Assembly (NCBI GenBank): GCA_002308575.1 | Contig: DBVY01000060.1 | Location: 1-29,817, forward strand | Reading direction: 5' to 3' | Length of the DNA stretch: 29,817 bases | Origin: Christensenella sp. UBA1252 | GTDB lineage: Bacteria; Bacillota; Clostridia; Christensenellales; CAG-1252 | Shown here: positions 17,001-23,288 of the stretch, piece after piece | Layout: every line of letters starts with the position of its first letter | Position numbering within the stretch: position 1 is the first letter of the stretch | The notes under the pieces: model-generated | Database searches by the model: none | The model's input: the letters and a program-made list of their open reading frames with translations, nothing else | What the model was told of the DNA's origin: nothing | Made by a program: the position numbers and the translations under genes

Positions 17001-17080
17001 GCGTTCGCCTGCTTGCGGACGGAAAGCGTTTTTACAGGACGCTGGGCAAGGACGGCAAACTCGGAACGGAAACAAAGTAA
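14030..17080 (+). CDS. Alpha-mannosidase, glycoside hydrolase family 38
   Basis: This 1016-residue enzyme has the domain order of GH38 mannosidases: an N-terminal beta domain, a catalytic domain, a helical bundle and C-terminal beta-sandwich domains. The zinc-binding motif GHSHIDLAWKW has His267, His269 and Asp271, and the nucleophile motif NIDAFGFNAGLPKIL has Asp381. A further active-site stretch is LLWGYGNHGGGPQP, and FHDILAGTS is a later family landmark. The start is the ATG at 14030, with CGGAGG seven bases upstream; the frame stays open further 5' only because it runs through the leader. There is no signal peptide, so it is cytoplasmic, trimming alpha-mannose from imported glycans. It is the first gene of an operon with the two small membrane-protein genes that follow. 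Its transcript begins with an unusual structured leader. Confidence 0.95.
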   Translation: MKPENAHFKPLDYYRENECKTLEDVLDFGRCLEDAAFPVLTRFYGWEGSEEEALPTVEKIKKCPVFDPTAKGENNIKTGWMAAELALPYIAKFFDPKQFGNYGFTYYTELDLDIYADDHAVALYSYMGGQFDLGCAPDGKPHYVFLRIDSPNKNPIKDVVSRYCLKGLKEANEAIANLARSLRAGCHLLSTSNRRENLYVQGDVPINKAKITDEERKALSACLVKTANFVISALRDDTILTKISAALAMLKPVADYSKKFTIYFMGHSHIDLAWKWRYPETIECMKGTFETQLGLMEREPTYVYCETSAVLWRDMKEKYPEFWEKIRAAANRGQFEPQGGMWCETDGQCVGEESWFRQIEFGQKTAREIFNKQATCAVNIDAFGFNAGLPKILKNAGLNYFVTQKLRYNEYNLFPYIHFWWEGDDGSKILTLHEYPGHSNHIEYDELAKTVRVHHMTDGFYHIPLLWGYGNHGGGPQPVMMDRLDELKKQTVFPNIKFCGMTEWYKILTSTEDLSTLPTVKGELFLETHQKTFTVQAKTKELNRACERELLNAESLQAATGNYRDLTKAWEKELFGQFHDILAGTSMLKVYLDMYEEYDQAFRVIADSNRDVAEKALGTGSETYVFNPLSVTASEPVVIDEAPANDAGYLADENGKKYAYQRTFDNKTAVYLDGLKPYSFTKLSLAEGAPASAISVCGTEIDNGVIKVVFDPEKGAIKSLVFDGKEFSGEQIGNFKVLEDTRSRDYDSWNFGFTGKDWDMKCFDFEVVEQGPIRVVVRAKYSFGIWTEKKPYFGTYLWHTPAVDYPTSFLTQDFIFYANDPMIRSVLHADWWENGKDLKLSAETNVKNPRAFYKVPFGKLERPVKRETSYEKARFEVPAITYGDLVGEDGYSFALLNRSKHGYDALDSRIRLTLLTSPTGADVAKVPDATADRGKHTIEVAFLPHKNDFDLDRAAMRFERGVMVLKGSDAPNVALGKSLLETSDDAQTITSVRLLADGKRFYRTLGKDGKLGTETK

Positions 17081-17383
17081 ATGGAGTATGTCTGTTCGAT
17101 CGTTTTGGGCGTCTTTGCGGGCGCGCTCCTTTTATACGCGGGGTTGATGGCGCTGACCAAGGACTATAAGATCCTTCCGATTCGAGGGCAGCAAGCCGTT
17201 AAGCCCAAAGACCCGAAACGGTACACGGCGCAGTTTGCGAAAGTTATTGCATTGGTTGCGGCGGCGCCTGCGATCGGCGCGATCGTCGGGATTTGGAGCG
17301 TGCTTGCCGCCGTGCTCGTTACGGTCGTCGGCATTATCGTCTGTATTTGGCTCGGCACGAAGATCATGCGGGGCGTGGAATAG
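17081..17383 (+). CDS. Small membrane protein of unknown function
   Basis: A 100-residue protein whose ATG directly follows the TAA of the mannosidase gene (TAAATG), with only a weak ribosome binding site, so translation is probably coupled. Hydrophobic segments lie at about residues 4-25, 51-70 and 72-92, separated by a basic loop (KDYKILPIRGQQAVKPKDPK), giving two or three membrane helices. I do not recognise the family with confidence; the general plan resembles the short DUF3784-like membrane proteins of Firmicutes. The tight coupling suggests that its level is tied to that of the mannosidase, but no transport or enzyme motif is visible. Confidence 0.7.
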   Translation: MEYVCSIVLGVFAGALLLYAGLMALTKDYKILPIRGQQAVKPKDPKRYTAQFAKVIALVAAAPAIGAIVGIWSVLAAVLVTVVGIIVCIWLGTKIMRGVE

Positions 17384-17417
17384 CGAACGGGAAAAAAGGT
17401 TCGAACGGGAGGATGCA

Positions 17418-18335
17418 ATGAACGCAGAGAACGGAAATCGCTCGCAGGCATTTAGAAAAGGACTCTTTATCGACGTCGTCGCCTATCTCGGCGCGTTCGG
17501 CATCGGCGTGATTCCCTTTCTTTTTATCGACAATATGTTTGCCGCGGTGGCGGCGTTTACGGCAGTCGCAACGGCGGTTCTCTTTATCGTGACCGTCGTT
17601 TTTTCGGACGTTTCGATTTACGATCCGTATTGGAGCGTCGCGCCGCCCGTTTTGGTGCTCGCTTCCATGATCAAATACGGATTGTGGAACGTGAACGCGC
17701 TCGTCGTTTTCGCGTTGATCCTTCTTTGGTCGATCCGCCTGACGGGGAATTGGTTGAAAACCTATAAGGGGATCGGGCGGGAAGATTGGCGCTATGCGAT
17801 GTATCGAAAGAAATATTCCCCGTTCGTCTTTCAAACGATCAGCTTCGTCGGACTTCTTTTCGTGCCGACGATCGTCGTTTATGCGGGACTTGTCAGCGCT
17901 CTTCTCGTGATCCGTGAAAGGGGGTTCGCGCCGCTTTCTTCGATCGGAATTCTCGTGATGGTCGCCGCCGTTTTGCTCGCCTTTTTCGCTGACAGGGCGA
18001 TCCATCGTTTTTTGCGCGAGCACAAAGGAGAGGGCAGAACGTGCAACCTTTCGGTGTGGAAATATTCGCGCCATCCGAACTATCTCGGCGAGATGTCCTT
18101 TTGGGTTGGATTGTATCTGTATTTCGTCGCGCGGTGCCCGTCGATTTGGTATCAAGGTTTGGGATTTTTGTCGATCATCGCGCTGTTTTTATCCGTTTCG
18201 ATCCCGATGATGGAAAAGCATAACGGCGAGCGCCGCGTCGATTACGCCGAATACAAGGCGAAGACTTCGATGCTTCTTTTGCTTCCGCCGAAGAAAAAGA
18301 AGGGACCCGAAAACCGTTCGGATCCCGAAGCATAA
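17418..18335 (+). CDS. DUF1295-type membrane enzyme (steroid 5-alpha-reductase / ICMT superfamily)
   Basis: This 305-residue protein has about seven hydrophobic segments. It carries the signature SRHPNYLGE (from residue 217) shared by DUF1295 proteins, isoprenylcysteine/phospholipid methyltransferases and 3-oxo-5-alpha-steroid 4-dehydrogenases. YDPYWSVAP near residue 75 is a second typical DUF1295 block. Members are integral membrane enzymes that use NADPH or S-adenosylmethionine; the bacterial substrate is generally unknown. The start is the ATG at 17418 behind GGGAGGA; it lies 34 bases after the preceding gene in the same operon. The C-terminus is a basic tail (PPKKKKGPE). There is no clear terminator in the 59 bases before the convergent neighbour; a near-palindrome at 18302-18326 falls inside the end of this gene. 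Confidence 0.88.
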   Translation: MNAENGNRSQAFRKGLFIDVVAYLGAFGIGVIPFLFIDNMFAAVAAFTAVATAVLFIVTVVFSDVSIYDPYWSVAPPVLVLASMIKYGLWNVNALVVFALILLWSIRLTGNWLKTYKGIGREDWRYAMYRKKYSPFVFQTISFVGLLFVPTIVVYAGLVSALLVIRERGFAPLSSIGILVMVAAVLLAFFADRAIHRFLREHKGEGRTCNLSVWKYSRHPNYLGEMSFWVGLYLYFVARCPSIWYQGLGFLSIIALFLSVSIPMMEKHNGERRVDYAEYKAKTSMLLLLPPKKKKGPENRSDPEA

Positions 18336-18394
18336 AGGTGCGTTTTCCTCGTCGGGAAAAGATAAGACTGTTTTTTTGCGAAGCGCTGAAGGGC

Positions 18395-19150
18395 TCAGCC
18401 GACCCAATGGGAAGCGCAGGAAGAGAATTTATCCAAAATAGACATCCATTGTTCGAAGGAAATGGGACTGGGCGTATAGATCGCGTCCGTCGCTTCCGCC
18501 GGGCGCAGGAAAGGATCCGATGAAACGTTTTGGAACGCGTAATTCGAGAAGACCGCCGTATACGTTTCGTTCGACGCGTTGCCGCTTTCGTCCGTTTGGT
18601 TGATTACGGCGCGGATCTTGACGAGGTTTTCGTCGTCGTACCATAAGCTGTATTCGTTGCCGTTGTTGGAAATGTCGTAGCGGCGCGCTTCCTTGTCGCC
18701 GACCGTGTCCTTTTGCGCTTTGGAAAGAAGGGTGGCGTAGGTCGCGAGCATAATGTTTTTGGTGATCACGTACAGGAAATTATCATCGGACGTATAGGAA
18801 ACGCCTTCCTGCGTGTGGTAGGAGCCGACCCGCGCGGTTTTTACGAATTCGTACAGGCAGTTATCCGCGAAAAGTTTGCGATATTGCATAGCGGAGTTGC
18901 TCGGATTTGAAAACGTGTAGGCGTAATCGTTGTTCTTTTTGAAACAGCTGACGTCGAGCTCGCTCTCGTCTGATCCGCTTTGAACGCTTAAATGCATATC
19001 GAAGGAAAGCTCTTTCGCTTCCGCCACTTTGTTTTGAAATTTGACTTCCGCGCCGTTTACTTTGCGAAGAAAATCGCAGGAGCAGAGAAATGCCGCGAGC
19101 ACGAGGACAAAAGCCGTTACCAAAGCAATCAACCGAATCGTACGTTTCAT
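18395..19150 (-). CDS. Lipoprotein of unknown function, possibly LolA/LppX-like
   Basis: This 251-residue protein is read on the minus strand from the ATG at 19150, behind AGAGGTGG. Its signal peptide (KRTIRLIALV and a hydrophobic core) ends in the lipobox LCSC, with Cys25 the likely lipidated residue, so it is anchored to the outer face of the cell membrane. The mature part alternates polar and hydrophobic residues as in a beta sheet, with stretches such as EYSLWYDDENLVKIRAVIN. This resembles the folded half-barrel of LolA/LppX-type lipoproteins that measure or carry hydrophobic ligands; that match is inference. It has its own promoter, convergent to the DUF1295 gene and divergent to the XRE cassette, and does not look like part of either. 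Confidence 0.85.
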   Translation of the reverse strand: MKRTIRLIALVTAFVLVLAAFLCSCDFLRKVNGAEVKFQNKVAEAKELSFDMHLSVQSGSDESELDVSCFKKNNDYAYTFSNPSNSAMQYRKLFADNCLYEFVKTARVGSYHTQEGVSYTSDDNFLYVITKNIMLATYATLLSKAQKDTVGDKEARRYDISNNGNEYSLWYDDENLVKIRAVINQTDESGNASNETYTAVFSNYAFQNVSSDPFLRPAEATDAIYTPSPISFEQWMSILDKFSSCASHWVG

Positions 19151-19178
19151 AATCCACCTCTTTTTGAAATTCATACCT

Positions 19179-19207
19179 ATTATACGCCGATCGGAAGAAG
19201 ATTTCAA
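19179..19207 (-). promoter_or_regulatory. Sigma-A promoter of the minus-strand lipoprotein gene
   Basis: On the minus strand, TTGAAA (19207-19202) is 17 bases from a consensus TATAAT (19184-19179). The start codon is about 29 bases further, with a good ribosome binding site between. Confidence 0.8.
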
Positions 19208-19230
19208 GCGGGAACGACTTTTTTGAATTC

Positions 19231-19259
19231 TTGTATTTAAGGAAAATGTATGCTATAAT
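19231..19259 (+). promoter_or_regulatory. Extended -10 sigma-A promoter of the XRE cassette
   Basis: TTGTAT (19231-19236), a 17-base spacer and TGcTATAAT (TG at 19251, TATAAT at 19254-19259) form an extended -10 promoter. The start would be near 19266, directly before the palindrome at 19270-19295 and about 110 bases before the first gene. Confidence 0.75.
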
Positions 19260-19269
19260 ATTTCCAAAT

Positions 19270-19295
19270 GCTTAACACCATTATACTTGTTAAGC
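19270..19295 (+). promoter_or_regulatory. Palindromic putative operator of the XRE cassette
   Basis: The perfect 8-base arms gcttaaca (19270-19277) and tgttaagc (19288-19295) are separated by 10 bases. The site sits just downstream of the predicted transcription start, where a bound HTH repressor would block transcription. The XRE proteins encoded by the cassette are the obvious candidates to bind it. No T-run follows, so it is not a terminator. Confidence 0.5.
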
Positions 19296-19375
19296 GGAAT
19301 TGTAAAAAGACCGGCAATAGTATTCTCTTTTTTCTTGTGTTATGATAAGAATACAAAACGAGGAGGTAACGGTTG

Positions 19376-19777
19376 ATGTACTGTGAGGTTGTTGCAAAAT
19401 GCGGACACGTCGGACGTGGGAAATATATTATCAAAAACTTTTACATTAAGGCGGAAACACGAAAAGAGGCGGCGAAAACCGTTAGATGGTTGCCAAGGGT
19501 AAAACATCATCAAAAGGATGCCATACAATCGGTTCGGGAAGTTTCTTATGAGGAGTTTGAATCCGGCAAAGATAGAATGAAAAGGGATCCTTATTTTTCA
19601 GTAAAAAATTCAACGGATCAACGTGCGTTGGATGCGGTAAAAAAAGAAGAGGTTTATTGTGAACCGATACCTTTAAAACATAAAAAAAGAGATAGTGTAT
19701 ATTATTTGCGAAAAAGAAAGATCGTCGAGAATGCGAATTTTAGAGATTTGAGAAACGGAGAAGAAACGGATGGATAA
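19376..19777 (+). CDS. Unknown 133-residue basic protein, first gene of the XRE cassette
   Basis: The ATG at 19376 (a TTG lies just before it in frame) follows a full AGGAGG. The protein is Lys/Arg-rich. It opens with MYCEVVAKCGHVGRGKYIIK, where two cysteines and a histidine recall a zinc-ribbon half, though the second pair of ligands is not evident. A conserved-looking centre follows: RVKHHQKDAIQSVREVSYEEF. No signal peptide or membrane segment is seen. The gene overlaps the following XRE gene by 8 bases and therefore belongs to the same transcription and translation unit. It is visibly richer in A+T than the flanking sugar-metabolism and sigma genes, in common with the whole cassette. I do not recognise its function; nucleic-acid binding would fit its charge but is only a guess. 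Confidence 0.75.
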   Translation: MYCEVVAKCGHVGRGKYIIKNFYIKAETRKEAAKTVRWLPRVKHHQKDAIQSVREVSYEEFESGKDRMKRDPYFSVKNSTDQRALDAVKKEEVYCEPIPLKHKKRDSVYYLRKRKIVENANFRDLRNGEETDG

Positions 19778-21236
19778 AAAAAGAATCGGAAGGTATATCA
19801 AACAATTGAGGAAAGAACATCGTTATTCGCAAAACGATTTAGTTAACCGCATTGAAGAATTAATGATAGACCCCAGTCAGGTTAGTAAATGGGAGCGCGG
19901 GGATGTTTCCATTGATACTTTGAAGTTGCTTTCGGAAGTCTTCGAAATCAGTATAGATGAGCTTGTATCGGGGAAAAAACCGGACATAACGCCTTTGGAA
20001 GAAAAGTATTTTTCCGTTCGCAGTAATTGGTGTATGGATGTAAATGAAAACGAAATATATGAAAAGAATCAAGAACAAAGGCTCTTGATTAAAAATCGAG
20101 CAAAAGAGTTGGTGCTCTTATTAATGGACGAAGGCATGACTCCGTCTGAGGTCAAAGAATTTGATTTTCTATTTACTCATTTTTTTGATATTCAAGATGA
20201 AATCGAACCGAGTACGTTACGATTTGAAATCAGACGTAAAGCATTAACGATGCGCAATAAGAAGGTAAATGAAAAATATTGGGAAGTCCAGAAATTGTTT
20301 TTGAACAAAGACAGACTTGAATTCAAAAAAGACGTTTGGGATTATGAAGATGACGTCGAATCTTTCAAAAAAAAACTAACGCTTGCAGAACCGCAGGAAA
20401 AAGATATTTTGCTTGCCCAAATTCAGACGCATAACGTAACACATCGATATGGAGGGTTCGCAAAAAAAATATATGCTCAACAATTCGGCAAATATGATGA
20501 AGAAAGAATTACAAAAAATGCAATTAGAATAATGATCGAAAACGGGGCAATGTTAAACAATCGATTGCTTGGTTTTGAAAAAAAAATATTTCGCAAAGAA
20601 CCGATATTGGATCGAATGGAAGAATTGTTTGACAAATGGAAAAGACCGATTGTTACAGCATATTGGGATGATGAGCAAAGATGTGAACATTTTGTCGAAA
20701 TCGAAAATATGCGAGAAAACAGATTGTTTGAACTATTTCAAGTGTTAAATCTTAAAAAGCCGTGGATCGATTATCCTGATTTTTTGAACCTCTTTAATCA
20801 AAATCGGGAATTCCCGGAAGATCTTTTGTTGGAAATGTATGACAAGGATGATAGGCTTCCTAAAAAAGAAGAAACGAAAGAAGAAAAGCTTTTAAGCGCG
20901 AAGGATATATTCTTTCGATACGAGTTGCAAGAATGGGAAAAAGCGCAAAAAAGAGAAGAACAAGCAGAAAGGGAAATAAAGGAACTTCAAAATCTTGAAA
21001 AAAAACTGTATAACGGAGAAACCGTTTTGACTACCGAGTACAAGGAATGGGTCGGAGGAAAAAACGGAGAGCTTGATGAAGAATATATAAGATCGGTCAT
21101 TCAAGGAATGGATTATCAAACATATTTATCTTCAAGAGATGAAGAAAAGACGAAGAACTTATTAAATGATTTGGAACGCTTATCATTAGACGAGATTAGA
21201 AGGACGTATTTTACGAAGGAGGTGCGCAATGGCTGA
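19770..21236 (+). CDS. XRE-family regulator with a large C-terminal helical domain
   Basis: This 488-residue protein has an N-terminal XRE-type helix-turn-helix (residues 1-68). The recognition region is DPSQVSKWERGDVSIDTLKL, followed by the usual closing helix VFEISIDELVSG. The helix-turn-helix loop is about three residues longer than usual. The remaining 420 residues are strongly charged and helical, with a segment RIMIENGAMLNN that recalls an ankyrin repeat edge, and a coiled-coil part around residues 365-415 (EWEKAQKREEQAEREIKELQ). No known sensor or enzyme domain is recognisable. The gene overlaps both neighbours by 8 bases, a sign of strict co-expression. It may repress its own cassette through the palindrome upstream. 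Such size is unusual for a plain XRE repressor, and the C-terminal part may sense a ligand or partner protein. Confidence 0.85.
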   Translation: MDKKRIGRYIKQLRKEHRYSQNDLVNRIEELMIDPSQVSKWERGDVSIDTLKLLSEVFEISIDELVSGKKPDITPLEEKYFSVRSNWCMDVNENEIYEKNQEQRLLIKNRAKELVLLLMDEGMTPSEVKEFDFLFTHFFDIQDEIEPSTLRFEIRRKALTMRNKKVNEKYWEVQKLFLNKDRLEFKKDVWDYEDDVESFKKKLTLAEPQEKDILLAQIQTHNVTHRYGGFAKKIYAQQFGKYDEERITKNAIRIMIENGAMLNNRLLGFEKKIFRKEPILDRMEELFDKWKRPIVTAYWDDEQRCEHFVEIENMRENRLFELFQVLNLKKPWIDYPDFLNLFNQNREFPEDLLLEMYDKDDRLPKKEETKEEKLLSAKDIFFRYELQEWEKAQKREEQAEREIKELQNLEKKLYNGETVLTTEYKEWVGGKNGELDEEYIRSVIQGMDYQTYLSSRDEEKTKNLLNDLERLSLDEIRRTYFTKEVRNG

Positions 21237-22272
21237 TCCCGAAATCGCGGTTTTCTTAAAAAAAATGAGAGAAGAACACGGTTTAACGCAACAAGAACTT
21301 GCTGATTTATTGGGCGTTAAGAAGCCTGCCGTTTCACAATGGGAGAATGGTGGCACCGGTATTAAATTGGAAAACCTCTATGAGTTATCGAGACTTTATT
21401 CCGTTTCTTTGGATAGCATTTTCCTCGGAGGAGAGCCGGACGAATTTTCAGAAGAGAATTGGGATCAAAAATACGGAATCGATCCTAAAGACACGGTAGA
21501 AGCGATTAAGTCTAATGATGTCGAAAAGGTAAAAACCTATTATGAGAAAATCGGTAGTATCGAGAGCAGATTTTTTTACCTGCTATATAAGAAAATGTCG
21601 GGAAAGCTGGTTGAAAAAGAAGAAGAGGAATATGGCTATTTGAAGCAGTTTTATGACTATGCCCCCTATGCTTCTTCTTGTTTTTTTAACAAAGGCTATC
21701 CGAGAACAGAAAATGAAATTGCAAACGTTTTGTTTAAAGAAATCGGTCGTAAAAAAAAGGCGATTACGTGGGAGTTGTATAAGATGTACAAACTGAAAGC
21801 TGAGTTGAATTTAGGAGATGAAATTATCCAATCGAATAATATCTCTTCGTTTTTCTTTATGTTCCGAACTTGGCGGCAGGTTGATAAAGACGTATGTTTA
21901 ATGCGGCTGATATCCAAGAAAAAAAATTCTGAATTGGATATAACGCTTGTAGAAGAAATGATCTCGGCGGGTGCAAGACCGCTCTTTGATAAATCGGATT
22001 ATCCCTGTTATTATTTCAGCAAGAAAGATTATGACTTTTTCTCGGGAGAAAAGAAAGCGCTTATTAACGCTGATAAAGCCTTGATGATTCGGAGTAAAAA
22101 ATTTGCAGAGAATGATGATACATTGGATCGATTAACTTATGATGAATATCACCAAATAGTGGATAAAGATCGATTAAAAAGCTTGCAAAATATTGTGAAA
22201 AATCGGAGTTCAAAACCGATTGAATACTGGAAAAAATACAAAGGAGGTGAAAACGATGGGCAAAGGAGTTAG
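21229..22272 (+). CDS. Second XRE-family regulator with unknown C-terminal domain
   Basis: This 347-residue protein has a classic XRE helix-turn-helix at residues 1-68: LTQQELADLLGVKKPAVSQW, followed by the LENLYELSRLYSVSLDSIF closing helix. The rest is helical, with a motif EEMISAGARPLFDKSD that parallels the RIMIENGAMLNN stretch of the preceding regulator and again looks ankyrin-like. The two proteins may therefore share a diverged C-terminal domain. The start ATG lies behind AAGGAGGTG and overlaps the end of the previous gene by 8 bases; the following small gene starts inside the end of this one. It is AT-rich like the rest of the cassette. The partner could act as antagonist or co-repressor of the first regulator. 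No catalytic motif was seen. Confidence 0.88.
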   Translation: MADPEIAVFLKKMREEHGLTQQELADLLGVKKPAVSQWENGGTGIKLENLYELSRLYSVSLDSIFLGGEPDEFSEENWDQKYGIDPKDTVEAIKSNDVEKVKTYYEKIGSIESRFFYLLYKKMSGKLVEKEEEEYGYLKQFYDYAPYASSCFFNKGYPRTENEIANVLFKEIGRKKKAITWELYKMYKLKAELNLGDEIIQSNNISSFFFMFRTWRQVDKDVCLMRLISKKKNSELDITLVEEMISAGARPLFDKSDYPCYYFSKKDYDFFSGEKKALINADKALMIRSKKFAENDDTLDRLTYDEYHQIVDKDRLKSLQNIVKNRSSKPIEYWKKYKGGENDGQRS

Positions 22273-22435
22273 CGGTTATACGCATACGCAACAACAGTTG
22301 GATCATTATGCAAATCAACATAATCCGAACAATGATGCGTATTGGGCAAACATGGACAATCACGCGAATCAATGCAACCCGAATAACGATGCTTACGAGA
22401 GTTCGAGAGACAATCGCGATCAAGATAATGACTGA
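22256..22435 (+). CDS. Asn-rich 59-residue small protein with an internal repeat
   Basis: The ATG at 22256 has an excellent ribosome binding site (AAAGGAGGTGA, seven bases upstream) and overlaps the preceding gene by 17 bases in another frame. The strong site argues that this is a real gene despite its size. The protein consists of a short Gly/Ser opening and two copies of a unit: HYANQHNPNNDAYWANMDN (17-35) and HANQCNPNNDAYESSRDN (36-53). The tail is charged. It is very rich in Asn, Asp and Gln, and likely unstructured or folding only with a partner. The NQ(H/C)NPNNDAY core is conserved between the two units, so selection acts on it. The reading TMGKGVSG upstream is in frame but lacks a start site of its own. 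Its function is unknown; as the last gene of the cassette it could be an effector or ligand of the regulators. Confidence 0.8.
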   Translation: MGKGVSGYTHTQQQLDHYANQHNPNNDAYWANMDNHANQCNPNNDAYESSRDNRDQDND

Positions 22436-22438
22436 CGA

Positions 22439-22467
22439 TTGAAAAAAAGTCTTTGTTATGGTATAAT
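22439..22467 (+). promoter_or_regulatory. Extended -10 sigma-A promoter of the TIGR04076 gene
   Basis: TTGAAA (22439-22444) is 17 bases from TGgTATAAT (TATAAT at 22462-22467). It starts 4 bases after the Asn-rich gene and marks the right end of the AT-rich cassette. The leader of about 70 bases contains a weak hairpin (aaacgg 22502-22507 with ccgttt 22521-22526). Confidence 0.78.
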
Positions 22468-22540
22468 ACATTGGAAAAGATTCTTGAGCAGTCGAATCAT
22501 TAAACGGTTTGGCGATGGATCCGTTTTTCAAGGGAGCAAT

Positions 22541-22855
22541 ATGAGAAAAGTCAGGATCACGGTGAAAAAGATCGCGCGGTACGACGATTTGATCGCGCGC
22601 TACGAGAACCCGATCGAGCACGCTTGCGAAATGACGCTCGGGCAGGTCTTTCTCTGCAATGGGTGGGCGCGCCCCGAGGGGTTTTGCGACAGCGCTTGGG
22701 ATTCCGTTTCTCCTTTCGTGAAAGTTCTTGCGGAAGGCGGCGGCGATTTTTACGGCGGTTGGATGAAGGATCCGAAATCGGCGATGATCTCTTGCAACGA
22801 CGGGTTCCGTCCGGTCAGTTTTCTCTTGGAAGCGACGGACGAAGAAGCGGAATAA
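22541..22855 (+). CDS. TIGR04076 family protein
   Basis: A 104-residue protein starting at the ATG at 22541 behind AGGGAG. It shows the family's layout: an N-terminal strand KVRITVKKI, a central GQVF block, PEGFCDSAWDSV, and the closing GGWMKDP and CNDGFRPVSFLLE. Members are small proteins with conserved Cys and Trp residues, often near redox or lipoyl-type enzymes, whose function is not established. The longer frame upstream runs through the promoter and is not used. A stable hairpin and the DUF1294 gene follow within 36 bases, so they are likely one operon. GC content is back to that of the main chromosome. Confidence 0.88.
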   Translation: MRKVRITVKKIARYDDLIARYENPIEHACEMTLGQVFLCNGWARPEGFCDSAWDSVSPFVKVLAEGGGDFYGGWMKDPKSAMISCNDGFRPVSFLLEATDEEAE

Positions 22856-22858
22856 AGG

Positions 22859-22875
22859 CGCGGCGAAACGCCGCG
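22859..22875 (+). other. Stable GC hairpin between the TIGR04076 and DUF1294 genes
   Basis: Perfect 7-base stem cgcggcg (22859-22865) with cgccgcg (22869-22875) and an AAA loop, without a T-run. Its 14-base core cggcgaaacgccgc is identical to the third hairpin of the GH38 leader at 13994-14007. It may stabilise or process the mRNA, or belong to a family of small dispersed hairpins. Confidence 0.6.
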
Positions 22876-22891
22876 AAAACGAGGTGAATCG

Positions 22892-23185
22892 ATGAGAAAG
22901 ACGGTTTTATTGATCTACGCGGTGTATTTGATCGTGTTTTCGATCCTGACCTTTTTCGTGTATGCGGCGGATAAGAGCAAGGCGAAAAAGGGGAAGTGGC
23001 GCATTCCCGAAAAGGTGCTTCTTTTGATGTCCTTTTTCGGCGGCGCGTACGGCGGCTATACCGCGATGCTGACCTTGCGCCATAAGACGAAAGGCGAACA
23101 TTGGTATTTCTCGTTCGTCAACATCTTCGGTATTTTGCTCCATACGGCGCTTCTCGTCTGCGTGGCGTTCGTGTTCGAGTTTTAG
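22892..23185 (+). CDS. DUF1294 family membrane protein
   Basis: A 97-residue protein with an ATG at 22892 behind GAGGTGA. Three membrane helices are evident, at about residues 3-25, 42-60 and 74-94. The family signature runs DKSKAKKGKWRIPE, LLLMSFFGGAYGG and the RHKT motif, typical of DUF1294 proteins. The family is widespread in bacteria and has no established biochemical role. It is the second gene of a probable two-gene unit after the TIGR04076 gene and is closed by a strong terminator. Confidence 0.93.
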   Translation: MRKTVLLIYAVYLIVFSILTFFVYAADKSKAKKGKWRIPEKVLLLMSFFGGAYGGYTAMLTLRHKTKGEHWYFSFVNIFGILLHTALLVCVAFVFEF

Positions 23186-23194
23186 GGCTTGAAG

Positions 23195-23222
23195 AAAAAG
23201 TCGGCGCCTGCCGACTTTTTTT
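23195..23222 (+). terminator. Intrinsic terminator after DUF1294
   Basis: The arms aaaaagtcggc (23195-23205) and gccgacttttt (23210-23220) form a perfect 11-base stem with a 4-base loop; the T-run continues to 23222. The A-rich 5' arm means it could also terminate transcripts coming from the right. Confidence 0.92.
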
Positions 23223-23228
23223 ATGCTC

Positions 23229-23259
23229 TTGTCACATTTTTTCTTCGTTTCGGCAACTA
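23229..23259 (+). promoter_or_regulatory. Putative ECF-type promoter of the sigma operon
   Basis: TTGTCACATTT (23229-23239) and GCAACTA (23253-23259), with 16 bases between GTCACA and GCAACTA, are repeated with the same spacing before the VWA lipoprotein gene (24652-24682). The boxes do not fit sigma-A. The simplest explanation is that the sigma factor encoded here recognises both sites and controls its own gene. Confidence 0.7.
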
Positions 23260-23288
23260 TTAAGCGACGGACGGATCAAGCCCCGCGA

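Noticed and set aside
18302..18326. Near-palindrome gggacccgaa-N5-ttcggatccc as terminator
   Set aside because: It lies within the end of the DUF1295 coding region, has a mismatch and no T-run follows.
19231..22540. Attachment-site direct repeats at the borders of the AT-rich cassette
   Set aside because: No convincing direct repeat, tRNA gene or integrase was seen; the similar TATAAT surroundings at both ends are explained by two promoters.
22439..22540. Upstream extension of the TIGR04076 frame by 34 residues
   Set aside because: It runs through a clear extended -10 promoter, and the extra residues do not fit the family; AGGGAG precedes the ATG at 22541.
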